From Prevotellaceae bacterium (GTDB lineage Bacteria; Bacteroidota; Bacteroidia; Bacteroidales; UBA932), in NCBI GenBank assembly GCA_031267135.1, contig JAIRZQ010000066.1, forward strand, positions 1 through 55,801: 55,801 bases of DNA, written 5' to 3'. Each line of letters begins with the position of its first letter. Positions within the stretch are counted from its first letter, which is position 1. The translations under genes and the position numbers were made by a program. The notes under the pieces were generated by a model. The model searched no databases. It was not told the origin of the DNA and saw nothing but the letters and a program-made list of their open reading frames with translations. Positions 27,458 through 36,587 of this stretch are shown in pieces.

Positions 27458-28750
27458 TTATTTCCCAAGCAACTGAAACATATTTTTTTTGTATGCTTCA
27501 ACTCCGGGCTGGTCAAAAGGGTTTACTCCAAGCATATAACCGCTGATACCGCATGCTTTTTCAAAAAAATAAATCAATTGCCCGATACTGTATTCGCTGA
27601 TTTCGGGAATGGATATGTGAATATTCGGCACGCCGCCGTCAACATGAGCGAGTATTGTTCCCGCTTCCGCGCATTTGTTTATTTCATCAATGCGTTTATT
27701 TGCAATAAAATTCAAGCCATCAATGTTTTCTTTGTCGGCAGGTACGGCAAATTCGTGTTTGGGATTTTCAACGCTCAAAACAGTTTCAAACATCATGCGC
27801 CTTCCATCCTGAATATATTGCCCAAGTGAATGTAAATCGGTAGTAAAATCAACGCTTGCGGGAAATATGCCTTTTCCGCTTTTGCCTTCGCTTTCGCCAT
27901 AAAGCTGCTTCCACCATTCGGCAAACGAATGAAGTTTTGGGTTGAAATTGGCTAAAATTTCCACATTTTTACCTTTTCCGTACAGAACATTTCGCACAAC
28001 AGCGTAAATACATGCCTGATTTTGCTCGAAAGCAACACTTGCACCTGTCGCCTTTTCCATATCGGCAGCGCCTTTTACAAGTTTTTTTACATCAAAACCG
28101 GCAACGGCAACAGGCAGCAGCCCTACAGGCGTCAGTACGGAAAAGCGCCCGCCAACATCGTCGGGAATTACAAACGTTTTGTAACCGCTTTTCACGGCTA
28201 TTGTATTCATCGCGCCGCGCGCCTTATCGGTAACGGCAACAATACGTTCACGCGCCTCATCGATACCGCAGGCATCTTCTATATATTTTTTTATCAAACG
28301 AAAAGTAATTGCAGGTTCGACAGTTGTTCCCGATTTTGAAATTACAATGGCAGCAACGCTATGTCCTTTAAGTGTCTCAAACAGTTCAAAAGCATAATCT
28401 TCGCTGATGTTTTGTCCGGCAAAAATTATTGCAGGATGTTTTTTTCCTGTTTGAAAATTAACAAAACTGTGCGATAAGGCATCAATAACAGACTTTGCTC
28501 CGAGATATGAACCGCCTATTCCTATTACAATTACAAAATCAGCTGATTTTGTAAGCTTATCGGCTGTTGCCTGAATATCATCAATATCGCTTTCAGTAAT
28601 TTGAGATGGAAGATTTACCCATCCGAGAAAATCATTGCCTTCTCCTGTTTTATCGTGCAGCATTTTAAGACTTTTTTCCGCATTTGCTTTCAATGCTGCA
28701 ATTTCATCATCGCTTACAAATTTGCGAACATTTTCTATTGACAGTTTCAT
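27458..28750 (-). CDS. pgi: Glucose-6-phosphate isomerase
   Basis: The 430-residue enzyme interconverts Glc-6-P and Fru-6-P. Sugar-phosphate-binding segments are [15 protein letters not shown] (about 75-90) and the SIS-type loop [12 protein letters not shown] near 137-148. Later come [17 protein letters not shown] and [15 protein letters not shown] at the C-terminus. Its length matches the short PGI form of Firmicutes and Bacteroidota rather than the about 550-residue enterobacterial one. It lies 55 bases downstream of gpsA on the same strand. Confidence 0.96.
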   Translation of the reverse strand: MKLSIENVRKFVSDDEIAALKANAEKSLKMLHDKTGEGNDFLGWVNLPSQITESDIDDIQATADKLTKSADFVIVIGIGGSYLGAKSVIDALSHSFVNFQTGKKHPAIIFAGQNISEDYAFELFETLKGHSVAAIVISKSGTTVEPAITFRLIKKYIEDACGIDEARERIVAVTDKARGAMNTIAVKSGYKTFVIPDDVGGRFSVLTPVGLLPVAVAGFDVKKLVKGAADMEKATGASVAFEQNQACIYAVVRNVLYGKGKNVEILANFNPKLHSFAEWWKQLYGESEGKSGKGIFPASVDFTTDLHSLGQYIQDGRRMMFETVLSVENPKHEFAVPADKENIDGLNFIANKRIDEINKCAEAGTILAHVDGGVPNIHISIPEISEYSIGQLIYFFEKACGISGYMLGVNPFDQPGVEAYKKNMFQLLGK

Positions 28751-28805
28751 AACATTTTATTTAATTGTTCTGTTATATTTTTGTTTGTTAAATCACATTC
28801 CGGTT

Positions 28806-29819
28806 TTATCTTAATTCTTCGGTTAAAAGTTCCATCTGTTTACCTGCGGACGCACGCGTATATAGAATTTTATAAACAGCTTTTGCTATAGGCATGCTTA
28901 TGTTCAGCCGTTTGTTTACTTCGTAAATTCCCCGTGCGGCATAATAGCCTTCGGCAATCATTTTCATTTCCGAAATTGCTTCTTCGGATGAATATCCTTT
29001 GCCTATAAGTATTCCGAATGTACGATTGCGACTGTATTTAGAATAGCACGTTACCAGCAAATCGCCCAGATACGATGAAAGGCTTGTATTTCGTTTTGAT
29101 GGATACGATTCGTTGAGAAAACGTTTCATTTCGCGATGTGCATTTGCCGTGAAAACCGAGATGAAATTGTCGCCGTATCCTAATCCCAGGCAGATGCCGA
29201 CACCTACGGCATAAATATTTTTAAGTATCGCTCCGTATTCTGTGCCGTAAACGTCGGTACTTATTACGGCGCGGACATAAGATGTTGCGTAAATCTTTGA
29301 AATCGCTTCAGCCGCTTCGATTTTTTTGCTTGCAAACGTAAGATACGACAGGCGCTGCAAAGCAATTTCTTCTGCATGGCACGGACCTGAAATGATACAC
29401 ATATTTGCAAATGGAACACTAAACTGTTCATTCATATATTCGGACAGCGTAACATGTTCATCGGGAATAATTCCCTTGGTTGTCGAAACAATGAATTTTT
29501 TACTTATGTTGCATGTTATTCCGCTGAGAACCGCCTTGCAGAACGCTGATGGTACCGCTATAATTATAATATCCGCATCGCACACAAGCAAATTTATATC
29601 GCACGACATTTGCAGTTTTGAAATATCTATTCTTGATGTTTGCAAATATCGCGGATTCTGCCTGTATCGTTTGATGTGGCTTATCATTTTTTCATCTCTT
29701 ATAAACCATCCTACCGACTCAAGATTCCGGGTAAGCAAAAGTACTTGAGCCGTTGCCCAGCTCCCGTTACCGATAACAATAACTTTTGGCATGCGTGTTT
29801 TTGATGACGCCGTATGCAT
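28806..29819 (-). CDS. gpsA: Glycerol-3-phosphate dehydrogenase [NAD(P)+]
   Basis: The protein has 337 residues from the ATG at 29819. The longest frame (start 29849) would overlap the preceding lipoprotein gene, while 29819 sits just after its stop; an even later ATG at 29792 (MPKVIVIG) is also possible. The Rossmann loop is VIVIGNGSWATAQVLLL. Downstream, GVGICLGLGYGDN and the family's Lys-containing AILKNIYAVG region are present. The enzyme makes sn-glycerol-3-phosphate for phospholipids. The order lipoprotein-gpsA-pgi suggests one transcript. Confidence 0.93.
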   Translation of the reverse strand: MHTASSKTRMPKVIVIGNGSWATAQVLLLTRNLESVGWFIRDEKMISHIKRYRQNPRYLQTSRIDISKLQMSCDINLLVCDADIIIIAVPSAFCKAVLSGITCNISKKFIVSTTKGIIPDEHVTLSEYMNEQFSVPFANMCIISGPCHAEEIALQRLSYLTFASKKIEAAEAISKIYATSYVRAVISTDVYGTEYGAILKNIYAVGVGICLGLGYGDNFISVFTANAHREMKRFLNESYPSKRNTSLSSYLGDLLVTCYSKYSRNRTFGILIGKGYSSEEAISEMKMIAEGYYAARGIYEVNKRLNISMPIAKAVYKILYTRASAGKQMELLTEELR

Positions 29820-29820
29820 G

Positions 29821-30021
29821 TTATAATTTTTTTTGTTCTTCAGGCGCAAAAAAACTTATATTGTTTTGCATGGTATTGTGGCTGTATGCCGGACAGTCAC
29901 AGTTTTTGCTTTTTCGCGGACGATAACGACCGCCGCTGTAACGACTTGCACATGAATCTAAAATAAGACAGATAAACAGTGCTGCCAGCAATACTTTTAC
30001 CAATTTGTAAAATGTGTTCAT
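29821..30021 (-). CDS. Small lipoprotein of unknown function
   Basis: The 66-residue protein has a hydrophobic signal (VKVLLAALFICLILDSC) and a lipobox LDSC, lipid-modified Cys24. The mature part is short (about 43 residues), basic (RYSGGRYRPRKSKN) and contains two more Cys (CDC). It ends in a Glu/Gln/Lys-rich tail. I do not recognise a family. It immediately precedes gpsA; its stop and the gpsA ATG are separated by one base. Confidence 0.7.
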   Translation of the reverse strand: MNTFYKLVKVLLAALFICLILDSCASRYSGGRYRPRKSKNCDCPAYSHNTMQNNISFFAPEEQKKL

Positions 30022-30042
30022 TTTCTTTCCGTTTTATTTCAG

Positions 30043-30050
30043 CAAATATA
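30043..30050 (-). promoter_or_regulatory. -7 box of the lipoprotein-gpsA-pgi unit
   Basis: TATATTTG on the minus strand, 21 bases before the lipoprotein ATG. A clear -33 box is not seen. Confidence 0.5.
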
Positions 30051-30076
30051 GTGATTTATTTAAATATTACCATTTC

Positions 30077-31000
30077 TTATTCAAATATTTTGCGAATAGT
30101 CGATTCATCCTGTTTTAATTGAGCTTTCAGCAAATCAAGCGAGGCGAAAAAACGTTCGTCCCTGATTCTTTTCAGGATTCTCACGCTTATTGTAATGTCG
30201 TAAATATCTTCGTCGAAATCGAAAATGTTGACTTCAATAACAGATTTTTCGGTATTATTCAATGTAGGTCGCAAACCTATGTTCAACATTCCTCTGTATT
30301 CAAGGTTTTTTATTTTCACAATTCCGGCATAAACTCCGTTTTCAGGAATCATTTTATATGCATTTGGCTGAATGTTTGCCGTAGGAAAACCCAGCGTTCG
30401 TCCTATTTGATTGCCGTGTACAACAATTCCCTGTATGCAGTAATCGTATCCGAGCATTGCGTTTGCCTTTTCAACATCGCCCGCTTCAAGCAGCCTACGT
30501 ATGTTTGTTGAACTTATTTTTTGATTTTCATAACTTATTGCATCCGTCTTAAAAATATCAACATTAAGTTTTTTTCCTATTTTGCTTATTTCATCAAAAC
30601 CCGCACGGGCATTATGCCCGAAATGATGATTATATCCCATGTAAAGTTGAGATATGCCTACCTTTCCTATCAAAATATTTTCAAAAAACTGCATGGGCGA
30701 CAGCTGTGAGAATTTTTGCGTGAAAGGAATAACATAAAAATAATCTATTCCGAGCTTTGATATTATTTCCATTTTTTCGTCGATAGTTGTAAGCAGTCTC
30801 AGTATTTCCGCATCTTTGCCCAAAACAACGCGAGGATGAGGCCAGAAAGTAACAATGCACGATTTTGTATTTTGCCGTCTTGCTTCCTCGGCTATATTTT
30901 GCAAAATAGCCCGGTGTCCCATATGAACGCCATCGAAGAAGCCTGTTGCCGCAACAAGTCTTTTTTCAGCAGGTATTTCAGGATAATTTAATGTTATCAT
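30077..31000 (-). CDS. ribF: Bifunctional riboflavin kinase / FAD synthetase
   Basis: The 307-residue protein makes FMN and FAD from riboflavin. The N-terminal nucleotidyltransferase domain shows TGFFDGVHMGHRAIL (about 20-34) and TFWPHPRVVLG. The C-terminal flavokinase domain shows GRTLGFPTANI near 205 and NGVYAGIVKI. The ATG at 31000 is only five bases after the end of a perfect -7 promoter box, which would make this mRNA almost leaderless; no later Met precedes the conserved domain. Confidence 0.95.
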   Translation of the reverse strand: MITLNYPEIPAEKRLVAATGFFDGVHMGHRAILQNIAEEARRQNTKSCIVTFWPHPRVVLGKDAEILRLLTTIDEKMEIISKLGIDYFYVIPFTQKFSQLSPMQFFENILIGKVGISQLYMGYNHHFGHNARAGFDEISKIGKKLNVDIFKTDAISYENQKISSTNIRRLLEAGDVEKANAMLGYDYCIQGIVVHGNQIGRTLGFPTANIQPNAYKMIPENGVYAGIVKIKNLEYRGMLNIGLRPTLNNTEKSVIEVNIFDFDEDIYDITISVRILKRIRDERFFASLDLLKAQLKQDESTIRKIFE

Positions 31001-31004
31001 GCTG

Positions 31005-31012
31005 CAAAATTA
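31005..31012 (-). promoter_or_regulatory. -7 box of ribF
   Basis: TAATTTTG on the minus strand, followed by CAGC and then the ribF ATG. With the usual distance from -7 box to start site, transcription would begin at or next to the start codon. Confidence 0.6.
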
Positions 31013-31061
31013 ATGTAAAATTCGGAAATGAATAACATTAAGCATGATAAATAGCCTTGCC

Positions 31062-31097
31062 GTAAAAAGATACAGCCGAATTTTTTTCGGCTGTATC
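31062..31097 (-). terminator. Terminator of the OmpH-like gene
   Basis: GATACAGCCGAA (31069-31080) and its exact complement (31086-31097) form a 12-bp stem with a five-base loop. On the minus strand it is followed by five T. It lies 61 bases after the stop of the 31159-31758 gene. Confidence 0.8.
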
Positions 31098-31158
31098 CTC
31101 GTTTAACTTAAAAAACTAAACATTATGAAAACACATTATCTGCTTTATTTTATTTGCA

Positions 31159-31758
31159 TTATCTGCTTTTTATATATTCTTCATTTATACCTTTTATAAT
31201 ATCGCCTGTAATGTCTAATCCCGGATTTCCATATAAAACGGTTGAAGTTCCCGATGTACTTATAATCAGACTGTATCCTTTTTCTTCATTGTATCTGTTA
31301 ACATATACCATTATTGCATTATGAATTTGATTGAGTAAAACTACTTCCTTTTCGCCCAGTTCATTTCTAACCCTGTTTTGTTCTTCTTCCAAATTCTGCT
31401 GGCGACGAAGCAACCGTCCCTGTTCCTGTTCGGCTTGAGAACGTGTTATCAGCCCTTTGTCGGTTTTTTCCTGAAAGTCGGCAACTTCCTTACGAAAAGA
31501 TTCTGCCTTTGTTCTCAAATCGGTATCAGCTTTTGTAACATCTTCTTCGTATATTTTTCTCAAATCGTGATACATGTCAAAACTGTTTATAATAGAATCC
31601 ATTCGAACAAAAACAATATCTCCTTTCTCGGCTTTCAAAACAGGAATATTGCTGTTTATTGAATCCGATGTAGTTTTTTCGATATTTTTTGAACCGTTGC
31701 CTCCACACGATGACAATACCAAAATCAGTGCAAATGTAAAAATATATGTTTTTCTCAT
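31159..31758 (-). CDS. OmpH/Skp-like lipoprotein
   Basis: The 199-residue protein has a lipoprotein signal (VLSSC, Cys18). The body fits the OmpH/Skp family: a first strand GDIVFVRMDSIINSF (about 47-61), a long coiled coil rich in Glu, Gln and Arg (about 70-145), then a closing strand YSLIISTSG. Skp-type proteins are periplasmic chaperones for outer-membrane proteins; here the lipid anchor would hold it at a membrane. It is a single-gene unit with its own -7 box and a strong terminator. Confidence 0.85.
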   Translation of the reverse strand: MRKTYIFTFALILVLSSCGGNGSKNIEKTTSDSINSNIPVLKAEKGDIVFVRMDSIINSFDMYHDLRKIYEEDVTKADTDLRTKAESFRKEVADFQEKTDKGLITRSQAEQEQGRLLRRQQNLEEEQNRVRNELGEKEVVLLNQIHNAIMVYVNRYNEEKGYSLIISTSGTSTVLYGNPGLDITGDIIKGINEEYIKSR

Positions 31759-31783
31759 TCTAAATTTTTATAATATCAGACTG

Positions 31784-31791
31784 CAAAGGTA
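31784..31791 (-). promoter_or_regulatory. -7 box of the OmpH-like gene
   Basis: TACCTTTG on the minus strand, 25 bases before the ATG. The -33 region has no good match. Confidence 0.55.
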
Positions 31792-31815
31792 AAATAAGTT
31801 TTCATAAAATTGCAT

Positions 31816-32610
31816 TTACCCGTTGATGAATTTTTGTATAAAGGCAACAAATTTTTCCTGCTGTTCGACATGAAGCCGGTGGCCGGCTTCGTGAATTGAT
31901 GCTATTTCCAAATCAGAAAAAACATTTGTAATAATCTTAATATCAGATGATACAACATGATTGGACTTTGTGCCGACAACGAATAAAGCCGGAGTTTGCA
32001 CAGTATGTTTTTCGCTCTTTTCAAGAGATCCGCACATAATATTATTAACATTATTTAATAATGCCGGCAGATTAAATCGCCATAAAAAACCGCCTTTTGA
32101 CGTTCTATACAGATTTTTCAACAGAAAATTTTGGAGTTGAATATCTGCAACCGTTTCCGACAGTTTTGCTGCAGCTTCGTGTCGCGAGCTTATTTCGTTT
32201 GTATTTATGCGCATCAAAGCCGACAGTATGTTTTTATGAAATGCCGATATTGCTTCCTGATTTTCGCAATCGAAAGGCGAAATATCCACAATCACGACTT
32301 TTGACAGCAGGTCGGGATATTGCCTTGCAAGTAAGGCGGCACAGCGTCCGCCCATTGAATATCCGATTATAACGGGCTTTTCAATCCCGTTATGCTGGAT
32401 AAATTCAGCCAAATCGCCACACATTGCTTCATACGAATGTTCGTCGCTGTGCGGCGAGCGTCCGTGATTTCTCAAATCTGCGACAAAAACCTGATTTTCG
32501 CGCGAAAGGCTTTTGGCTATGCTTGTCCAGTTGTCGGAACAGCCGTAAAGGCCGTGCAAAATAATAATATTATTGCCTGTATTCCCAAATTTGCGAAAGA
32601 ACAGCTGCAT
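31816..32610 (-). CDS. Alpha/beta hydrolase
   Basis: The 264-residue protein is an alpha/beta-hydrolase of the YbfF/esterase type. The oxyanion-hole segment is ILHGLYGCSDNW (about 18-29). The nucleophile elbow is IGYSMGG (Ser near 96), and the catalytic His is in HEAGHRLHVEQQ near 246. Aspartate is probably in the LFVVGTKSNH region. Substrate unknown. It begins 36 bases after tolC on the same strand and may ride on the export operon. Confidence 0.88.
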   Translation of the reverse strand: MQLFFRKFGNTGNNIIILHGLYGCSDNWTSIAKSLSRENQVFVADLRNHGRSPHSDEHSYEAMCGDLAEFIQHNGIEKPVIIGYSMGGRCAALLARQYPDLLSKVVIVDISPFDCENQEAISAFHKNILSALMRINTNEISSRHEAAAKLSETVADIQLQNFLLKNLYRTSKGGFLWRFNLPALLNNVNNIMCGSLEKSEKHTVQTPALFVVGTKSNHVVSSDIKIITNVFSDLEIASIHEAGHRLHVEQQEKFVAFIQKFING

Positions 32611-32646
32611 GGGTCAGTCATTATTCTTATTCAAAAATTTTTGTTG

Positions 32647-33966
32647 TTATTCTTCGCGCAAGCCGTTATAAAAATCCAAAATCTTTTTACGGAAAATGTA
32701 ATCGTACTTTGCCTGCGACAGGTTTGCCGAAGATTTCATCAGGTTATTGCGCGCATCGTTATACTCATAAGTTGTGGAACGTCCGTTTTCAAATTTTTCC
32801 TTAGCAAATTCGTATGCCTTTTCCGCCGATTCCAGAGCGATTTCCGATGATTTGTATTTTTCCTTCGCTCCCGTTGCATTATAATACGCCTGCTGAATTT
32901 CCTTGTAAAGATTTTTTTTTGTATTTTCGAATTTCAGTTCCTGATTTTTAACATTTAATTTTGCCGCACGAATATTGTTTCGCGTTTCAAACCTGTTGAA
33001 AATCGGAATATTCAACGAAAAACCTATATATTTACTTTCGTTGTTTTTCAGCTGTCGTGAAAACGATGAATTATCTGAACCGTTGATTTTGTAATAACTA
33101 TTACTGTAGCCTGCGCCAAACGACAGTTGCGGAAAGTATGCGCCTTTTGCCGATTTAACTGTTTTTTCGCTGCTTGCCAGGCGATATTCTTCGGCTCTGA
33201 CCGATGCCTGCGTCGTCAATGCATTTGCATAAGTTTCTTCGGGATTTGAAGGCAAAATAAAGTCAACATCATTATTCGGCGTTTCTACATCAAAACCTTC
33301 GGGCGACCGGAGTTCGAGCAGTTGAGAAAGTGTAAGAAGCGCTAACTGCAAATCGTTTTTTGCCTGAACGATGGCGAGTTCATCGTTTGCCGCCTGCGAC
33401 TTTACCTCATATACCTGCGCTTCGGATGCCTTGCCAAGTTTATACATTTCTTCAATTCTTTCCATTTGCTGAACGCTCAATGTTTGTTGACTTTTTGCTA
33501 TTTCGAGAAGTTCTTTGCTGTACAGAATTTGTAAATATGCCGAAATTACAGCAAGTTCAATATCTTCTTTTGCTTTTTCAAAATCGGCTACGGCTGCCTG
33601 CAAGTCAAGTTTGGCGGCAGCAATATTATTGGGAATTTGAAATCCTGTAAACAGCGGAACGGATGTCGAAATAGAAAAAGCTGTTGAACTTGAATTTTGA
33701 TTTTGGTAAGAATTATCAATAAGCGATGCTTCGCGTCCGAACGAAAATCTCTGGTTTGTGCTTGCCGAAAGATCCGGCAATCGCCGGTTTTTTGCCGTGT
33801 TCAACATTATTTCCTGATTTTGCTGCGAAATGTGTTGCATTTTAATCGTAATGCTGTTTTCTTTTGCGTAGCTTATACATTCCTGCAAAGTCCACTGTTT
33901 TTGGGCGCTTGCAGTTAAATACGCAAAGGTGAATAATATGATTGATATTCTTATTTTCATATTCAT
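32647..33966 (-). CDS. TolC-family outer-membrane efflux protein
   Basis: The 439-residue protein has a signal peptide (ending TASAQ near residue 22) and the TolC layout: two repeats of long helices with beta strands (WTLQECISYAKENS at the start; NIPIFNRFETRNNIRAAKL in the second half). It forms the outer-membrane channel of the tripartite exporter encoded just upstream (adaptor, two permeases, ATPase). A 214-base gap with a tandem repeat array separates it from the adaptor gene. An ATG two codons in (MKIRIS) is an equal start candidate. Confidence 0.93.
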   Translation of the reverse strand: MNMKIRISIILFTFAYLTASAQKQWTLQECISYAKENSITIKMQHISQQNQEIMLNTAKNRRLPDLSASTNQRFSFGREASLIDNSYQNQNSSSTAFSISTSVPLFTGFQIPNNIAAAKLDLQAAVADFEKAKEDIELAVISAYLQILYSKELLEIAKSQQTLSVQQMERIEEMYKLGKASEAQVYEVKSQAANDELAIVQAKNDLQLALLTLSQLLELRSPEGFDVETPNNDVDFILPSNPEETYANALTTQASVRAEEYRLASSEKTVKSAKGAYFPQLSFGAGYSNSYYKINGSDNSSFSRQLKNNESKYIGFSLNIPIFNRFETRNNIRAAKLNVKNQELKFENTKKNLYKEIQQAYYNATGAKEKYKSSEIALESAEKAYEFAKEKFENGRSTTYEYNDARNNLMKSSANLSQAKYDYIFRKKILDFYNGLREE

Positions 33967-34026
33967 TTTTTTATTGTTATTTGTATGTTAATCTTCAAAT
34001 TATATTCGATTTATATTTAAGTTCTG

Positions 34027-34155
34027 TACGATTTGTCAAAAAGATACGGACGTTTTATCAAAAAGATACGGACGATTTGTCAAAAAGGTACGCACGTTTT
34101 ACCAAAAAGGTACGCACGTTTTTCCTGAAAGGTACAGACGTTTTAATTAAAAAGC
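34027..34155. repeat. 22-bp tandem repeat array between tolC and the adaptor gene
   Basis: Six imperfect units starting TACGNACGTTTT and ending CAAAAAGR begin at 34027 (short, 18 bases), 34045, 34067, 34089, 34111 and 34133; the four middle units are exactly 22 bases. A decayed further copy may follow. The array fills most of the gap inside an otherwise tight export operon. The 22-base period is not a multiple of three, so it is not coding, and it is close to two turns of B-DNA. Confidence 0.85.
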
Positions 34156-34180
34156 ATATACGATTCATATCGAAAGCATT

Positions 34181-35287
34181 TTATTTTTTGTTTGCAACAA
34201 CGCTTCCGCGAATTTTATCGTCGGCTGTCAATCCGCTTTTAACTTCAATATTTACGCCATCCGACAAGCCGACTTCAACAGGCTGCTTCTCAAAATCCTG
34301 TTTTGGCTTTTCGGATTTCACAATATAAACAAATGCCGAGTCCTGATTAAATTCAACCGCAGTTTCGGGAATCGAAAGCACGCTGTCTGCCGATGCTAAA
34401 ATTATTTCGGCATTGGCGCTGTATCCTGCACGAATAAAAACATCCTCCTGCATTTTTGCTGCGGCTTTTATTTCAAACTGATTTGCCCCGCCTGTCGATT
34501 CTACTCCCTTAGGAGAAATATATTCGAGAATCGCGTCTAATTTTACATCCTGCAACGCACCGACTGTAAGCATCATCGACATTCCTTCCTTTATGCGTCC
34601 CACTTCCGTTTCGTCAACATTGCCGATAAAAATCATATCGTTCATATTTGCAACAGCGGCAATTGTTGTGCCATCGTTAAAAGTGTTGGACTGTATTACC
34701 GAATTTCCTACTTTTACGGGAACATCCAGCACCAGTCCGCTTATGGTTGAGCGTATAAGCGTGCTGCTGTATTGCGCCGTGCGCGCCGAAATTCCTTCCT
34801 TTATGATTTGCAGGGCATCTTCGGATGTTTCATAATTTTCCCTTGCGGTTTTGTGGGCTGTTTCCGCTTTTTCGTATTCTTCTTTGGTTACTATTCCCTT
34901 TTCAAACAGTTTTTTTTGCCGTTCGTATTCCTGATTTGCCTGCGTCAGGTCTATTTCGGCTGTGCGCAATCGCGATTCGGCGGTATTAAGCGAACCGACA
35001 TCGGGTATAACTTTTACCTTTGCTATTACTTCGCCTGTAGATACTTTTTGCCCGGCTTCCTTATATACATCCGATACGATTCCCGATATTTGCGGTTTGA
35101 TTAAAATCTCATCGCGGGGCGATATTTTGCCGGTAATAACAGTACTTTTTTTGATTGACCGCTTTTCAGGCGCAACAATTTCGTAAACGATTTCTTTAGG
35201 CTTCGATTTTGAATAAAGAAAATAGAATGTCCATCCTACAAGAAAAACAAGGATTCCGATAAAGATAAATTTCAAGACTTTTTTCAT
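34181..35287 (-). CDS. HlyD/MacA-type periplasmic adaptor
   Basis: The 368-residue protein has an N-terminal membrane anchor (VLKFIFIGILVFLVGWTFYF). A barrel-sandwich (lipoyl-like) domain starts ISPRDEILIKPQISGIVSDV, followed by a coiled-coil hairpin (about 100-150) and beta-barrel and membrane-proximal domains near the C-terminus. It links inner-membrane ABC permeases to the TolC channel. It stands 47 bases downstream of the second permease gene, giving the order ATPase-permease-permease-adaptor-TolC. Confidence 0.93.
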   Translation of the reverse strand: MKKVLKFIFIGILVFLVGWTFYFLYSKSKPKEIVYEIVAPEKRSIKKSTVITGKISPRDEILIKPQISGIVSDVYKEAGQKVSTGEVIAKVKVIPDVGSLNTAESRLRTAEIDLTQANQEYERQKKLFEKGIVTKEEYEKAETAHKTARENYETSEDALQIIKEGISARTAQYSSTLIRSTISGLVLDVPVKVGNSVIQSNTFNDGTTIAAVANMNDMIFIGNVDETEVGRIKEGMSMMLTVGALQDVKLDAILEYISPKGVESTGGANQFEIKAAAKMQEDVFIRAGYSANAEIILASADSVLSIPETAVEFNQDSAFVYIVKSEKPKQDFEKQPVEVGLSDGVNIEVKSGLTADDKIRGSVVANKK

Positions 35288-35334
35288 TTTTACAACTTTA
35301 TTATTTTTATAATTATTTTTAATTTACATTTCAT

Positions 35335-36585
35335 TTATTCTTCCGACAGCGCTTCTATCGGTTTTATTTTCATTGCGCGAAAAGCCGGTCCCAAGCCTGC
35401 AAGCGTACCTAAAATTATTATTATAAGCCCTGCAATAACGGCTGTAAAAAAGCTGATTTGAAAAACCGCCGTTCCTTCGCCGCCGGCAGCCAAGCCCACG
35501 TCAACCAGTTGCAGTATCAATACTGCAAACGAAATTCCCAAAAATCCCGCTATTGCCGTAAGCGTAAAGCTTTCGCTCATTATTTGCGTCATAATTGTCG
35601 ATGGCTTTGCGCCGAGCGCACGGCGTATTCCTATTTCCTGCGTGCGTTCGCGAACCGTTACCATCATTATGTTGCTTACGCCGATAATTCCCGCAAGCAG
35701 GGTTCCCATGCCAACAATAAACGCAAGAACATTTACGCCCAATATTAAACCGGTAACCTGTTTTAACATGTTTTCGATATTAAAAGAATTTATCGCCTGC
35801 CTGTCGTGCGGAGCGATGCTGTGATTGTTTTTGAGGATTGTTTCCATTTCTTCCTGTATTTCGCTCACAGCCACTCCCGGTTTTGCAAGCGCAAAAACAT
35901 TATCTACGTTATCGCCGTAATTATACAGTTTTTGCATTATAGTAAAGGGAACAGTAATCATTTCATCCTTATCGCCGCTGAAATTAAAATTGTCGCTGCC
36001 TCTCCCAACGCCTATTACCTTATAATAAACTCCATCAACGCGGATATCCTTGCCAACCGGATCTTCGCCGCGATTGAACAGGGCTTCGTAAACGCGCTGA
36101 CCTATTATGCAAACCTTACGCTCGTACATAACATCCAAGTCGTTCAGATAACGCCCGTATTGCATGGTATGCTTGTCTATCTTATTAAAGTTTGCATAAG
36201 TTCCCTGCACCGAAAATGTTCCTTTCTTATCGCCGCGTACAACATTGTCGCTTGTCGGCGACCAGGGAGTAATAATAGGCGAAATTTCGTCAAGTCCTTT
36301 TACCTTTGCTTTTATTATTTCGATATCGCGATTGTTTATCTGCCACCATCGCCCTTTGCGGAAACCCTTGTACGCTTCGCTTGTACGACCACTCCACATC
36401 ACGCACGAGTTGCTTGCGATGTCGCTCATTTGTCCTGTTATCAGCGAGCCTAAGCCATTGCCGCCGCCAAGCAGAGTTACAAGCATGAATATTCCCCAAA
36501 ACACTCCGAATGCTGTGAGTATGCTGCGTATTTTGTTGCGGCTTATGGTTATAAATATTTCGTTCCAGCGGTCTAAATCAAACAT
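35335..36585 (-). CDS. MacB-type ABC transporter permease (second)
   Basis: The 416-residue protein has one membrane segment near residues 20-40, a large periplasmic MacB-PCD domain, and three C-terminal membrane segments of the FtsX type (from VLAFIVGMGTLLAGIIGVSNIMMVTVRERTQEIGIRRALGA to the end). Such permeases transmit force to the periplasm and export peptides, lipoproteins or drugs. It starts two bases after the first permease and is a paralogue of it, so the transporter is probably a heterodimer. Confidence 0.93.
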   Translation of the reverse strand: MFDLDRWNEIFITISRNKIRSILTAFGVFWGIFMLVTLLGGGNGLGSLITGQMSDIASNSCVMWSGRTSEAYKGFRKGRWWQINNRDIEIIKAKVKGLDEISPIITPWSPTSDNVVRGDKKGTFSVQGTYANFNKIDKHTMQYGRYLNDLDVMYERKVCIIGQRVYEALFNRGEDPVGKDIRVDGVYYKVIGVGRGSDNFNFSGDKDEMITVPFTIMQKLYNYGDNVDNVFALAKPGVAVSEIQEEMETILKNNHSIAPHDRQAINSFNIENMLKQVTGLILGVNVLAFIVGMGTLLAGIIGVSNIMMVTVRERTQEIGIRRALGAKPSTIMTQIMSESFTLTAIAGFLGISFAVLILQLVDVGLAAGGEGTAVFQISFFTAVIAGLIIIILGTLAGLGPAFRAMKIKPIEALSEE

Positions 36586-36587
36586 AA

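Noticed and set aside
29820-29849. Longer N-terminus of GpsA
   Set aside because: It would overlap the upstream lipoprotein gene and adds residues outside the Rossmann fold; the ATG at 29819 just after that gene's stop is more likely.
34027-34155. CRISPR-like array
   Set aside because: Repeats are directly adjacent with no spacers, are imperfect, and no cas genes are present; a simple tandem array explains it.
33942-34328. Plus-strand 128-residue open frame rich in Lys, Arg and Phe across the repeat array
   Set aside because: The frame is produced by the 22-base repeats read in changing phase and by the antisense of the adaptor gene; no conserved features.
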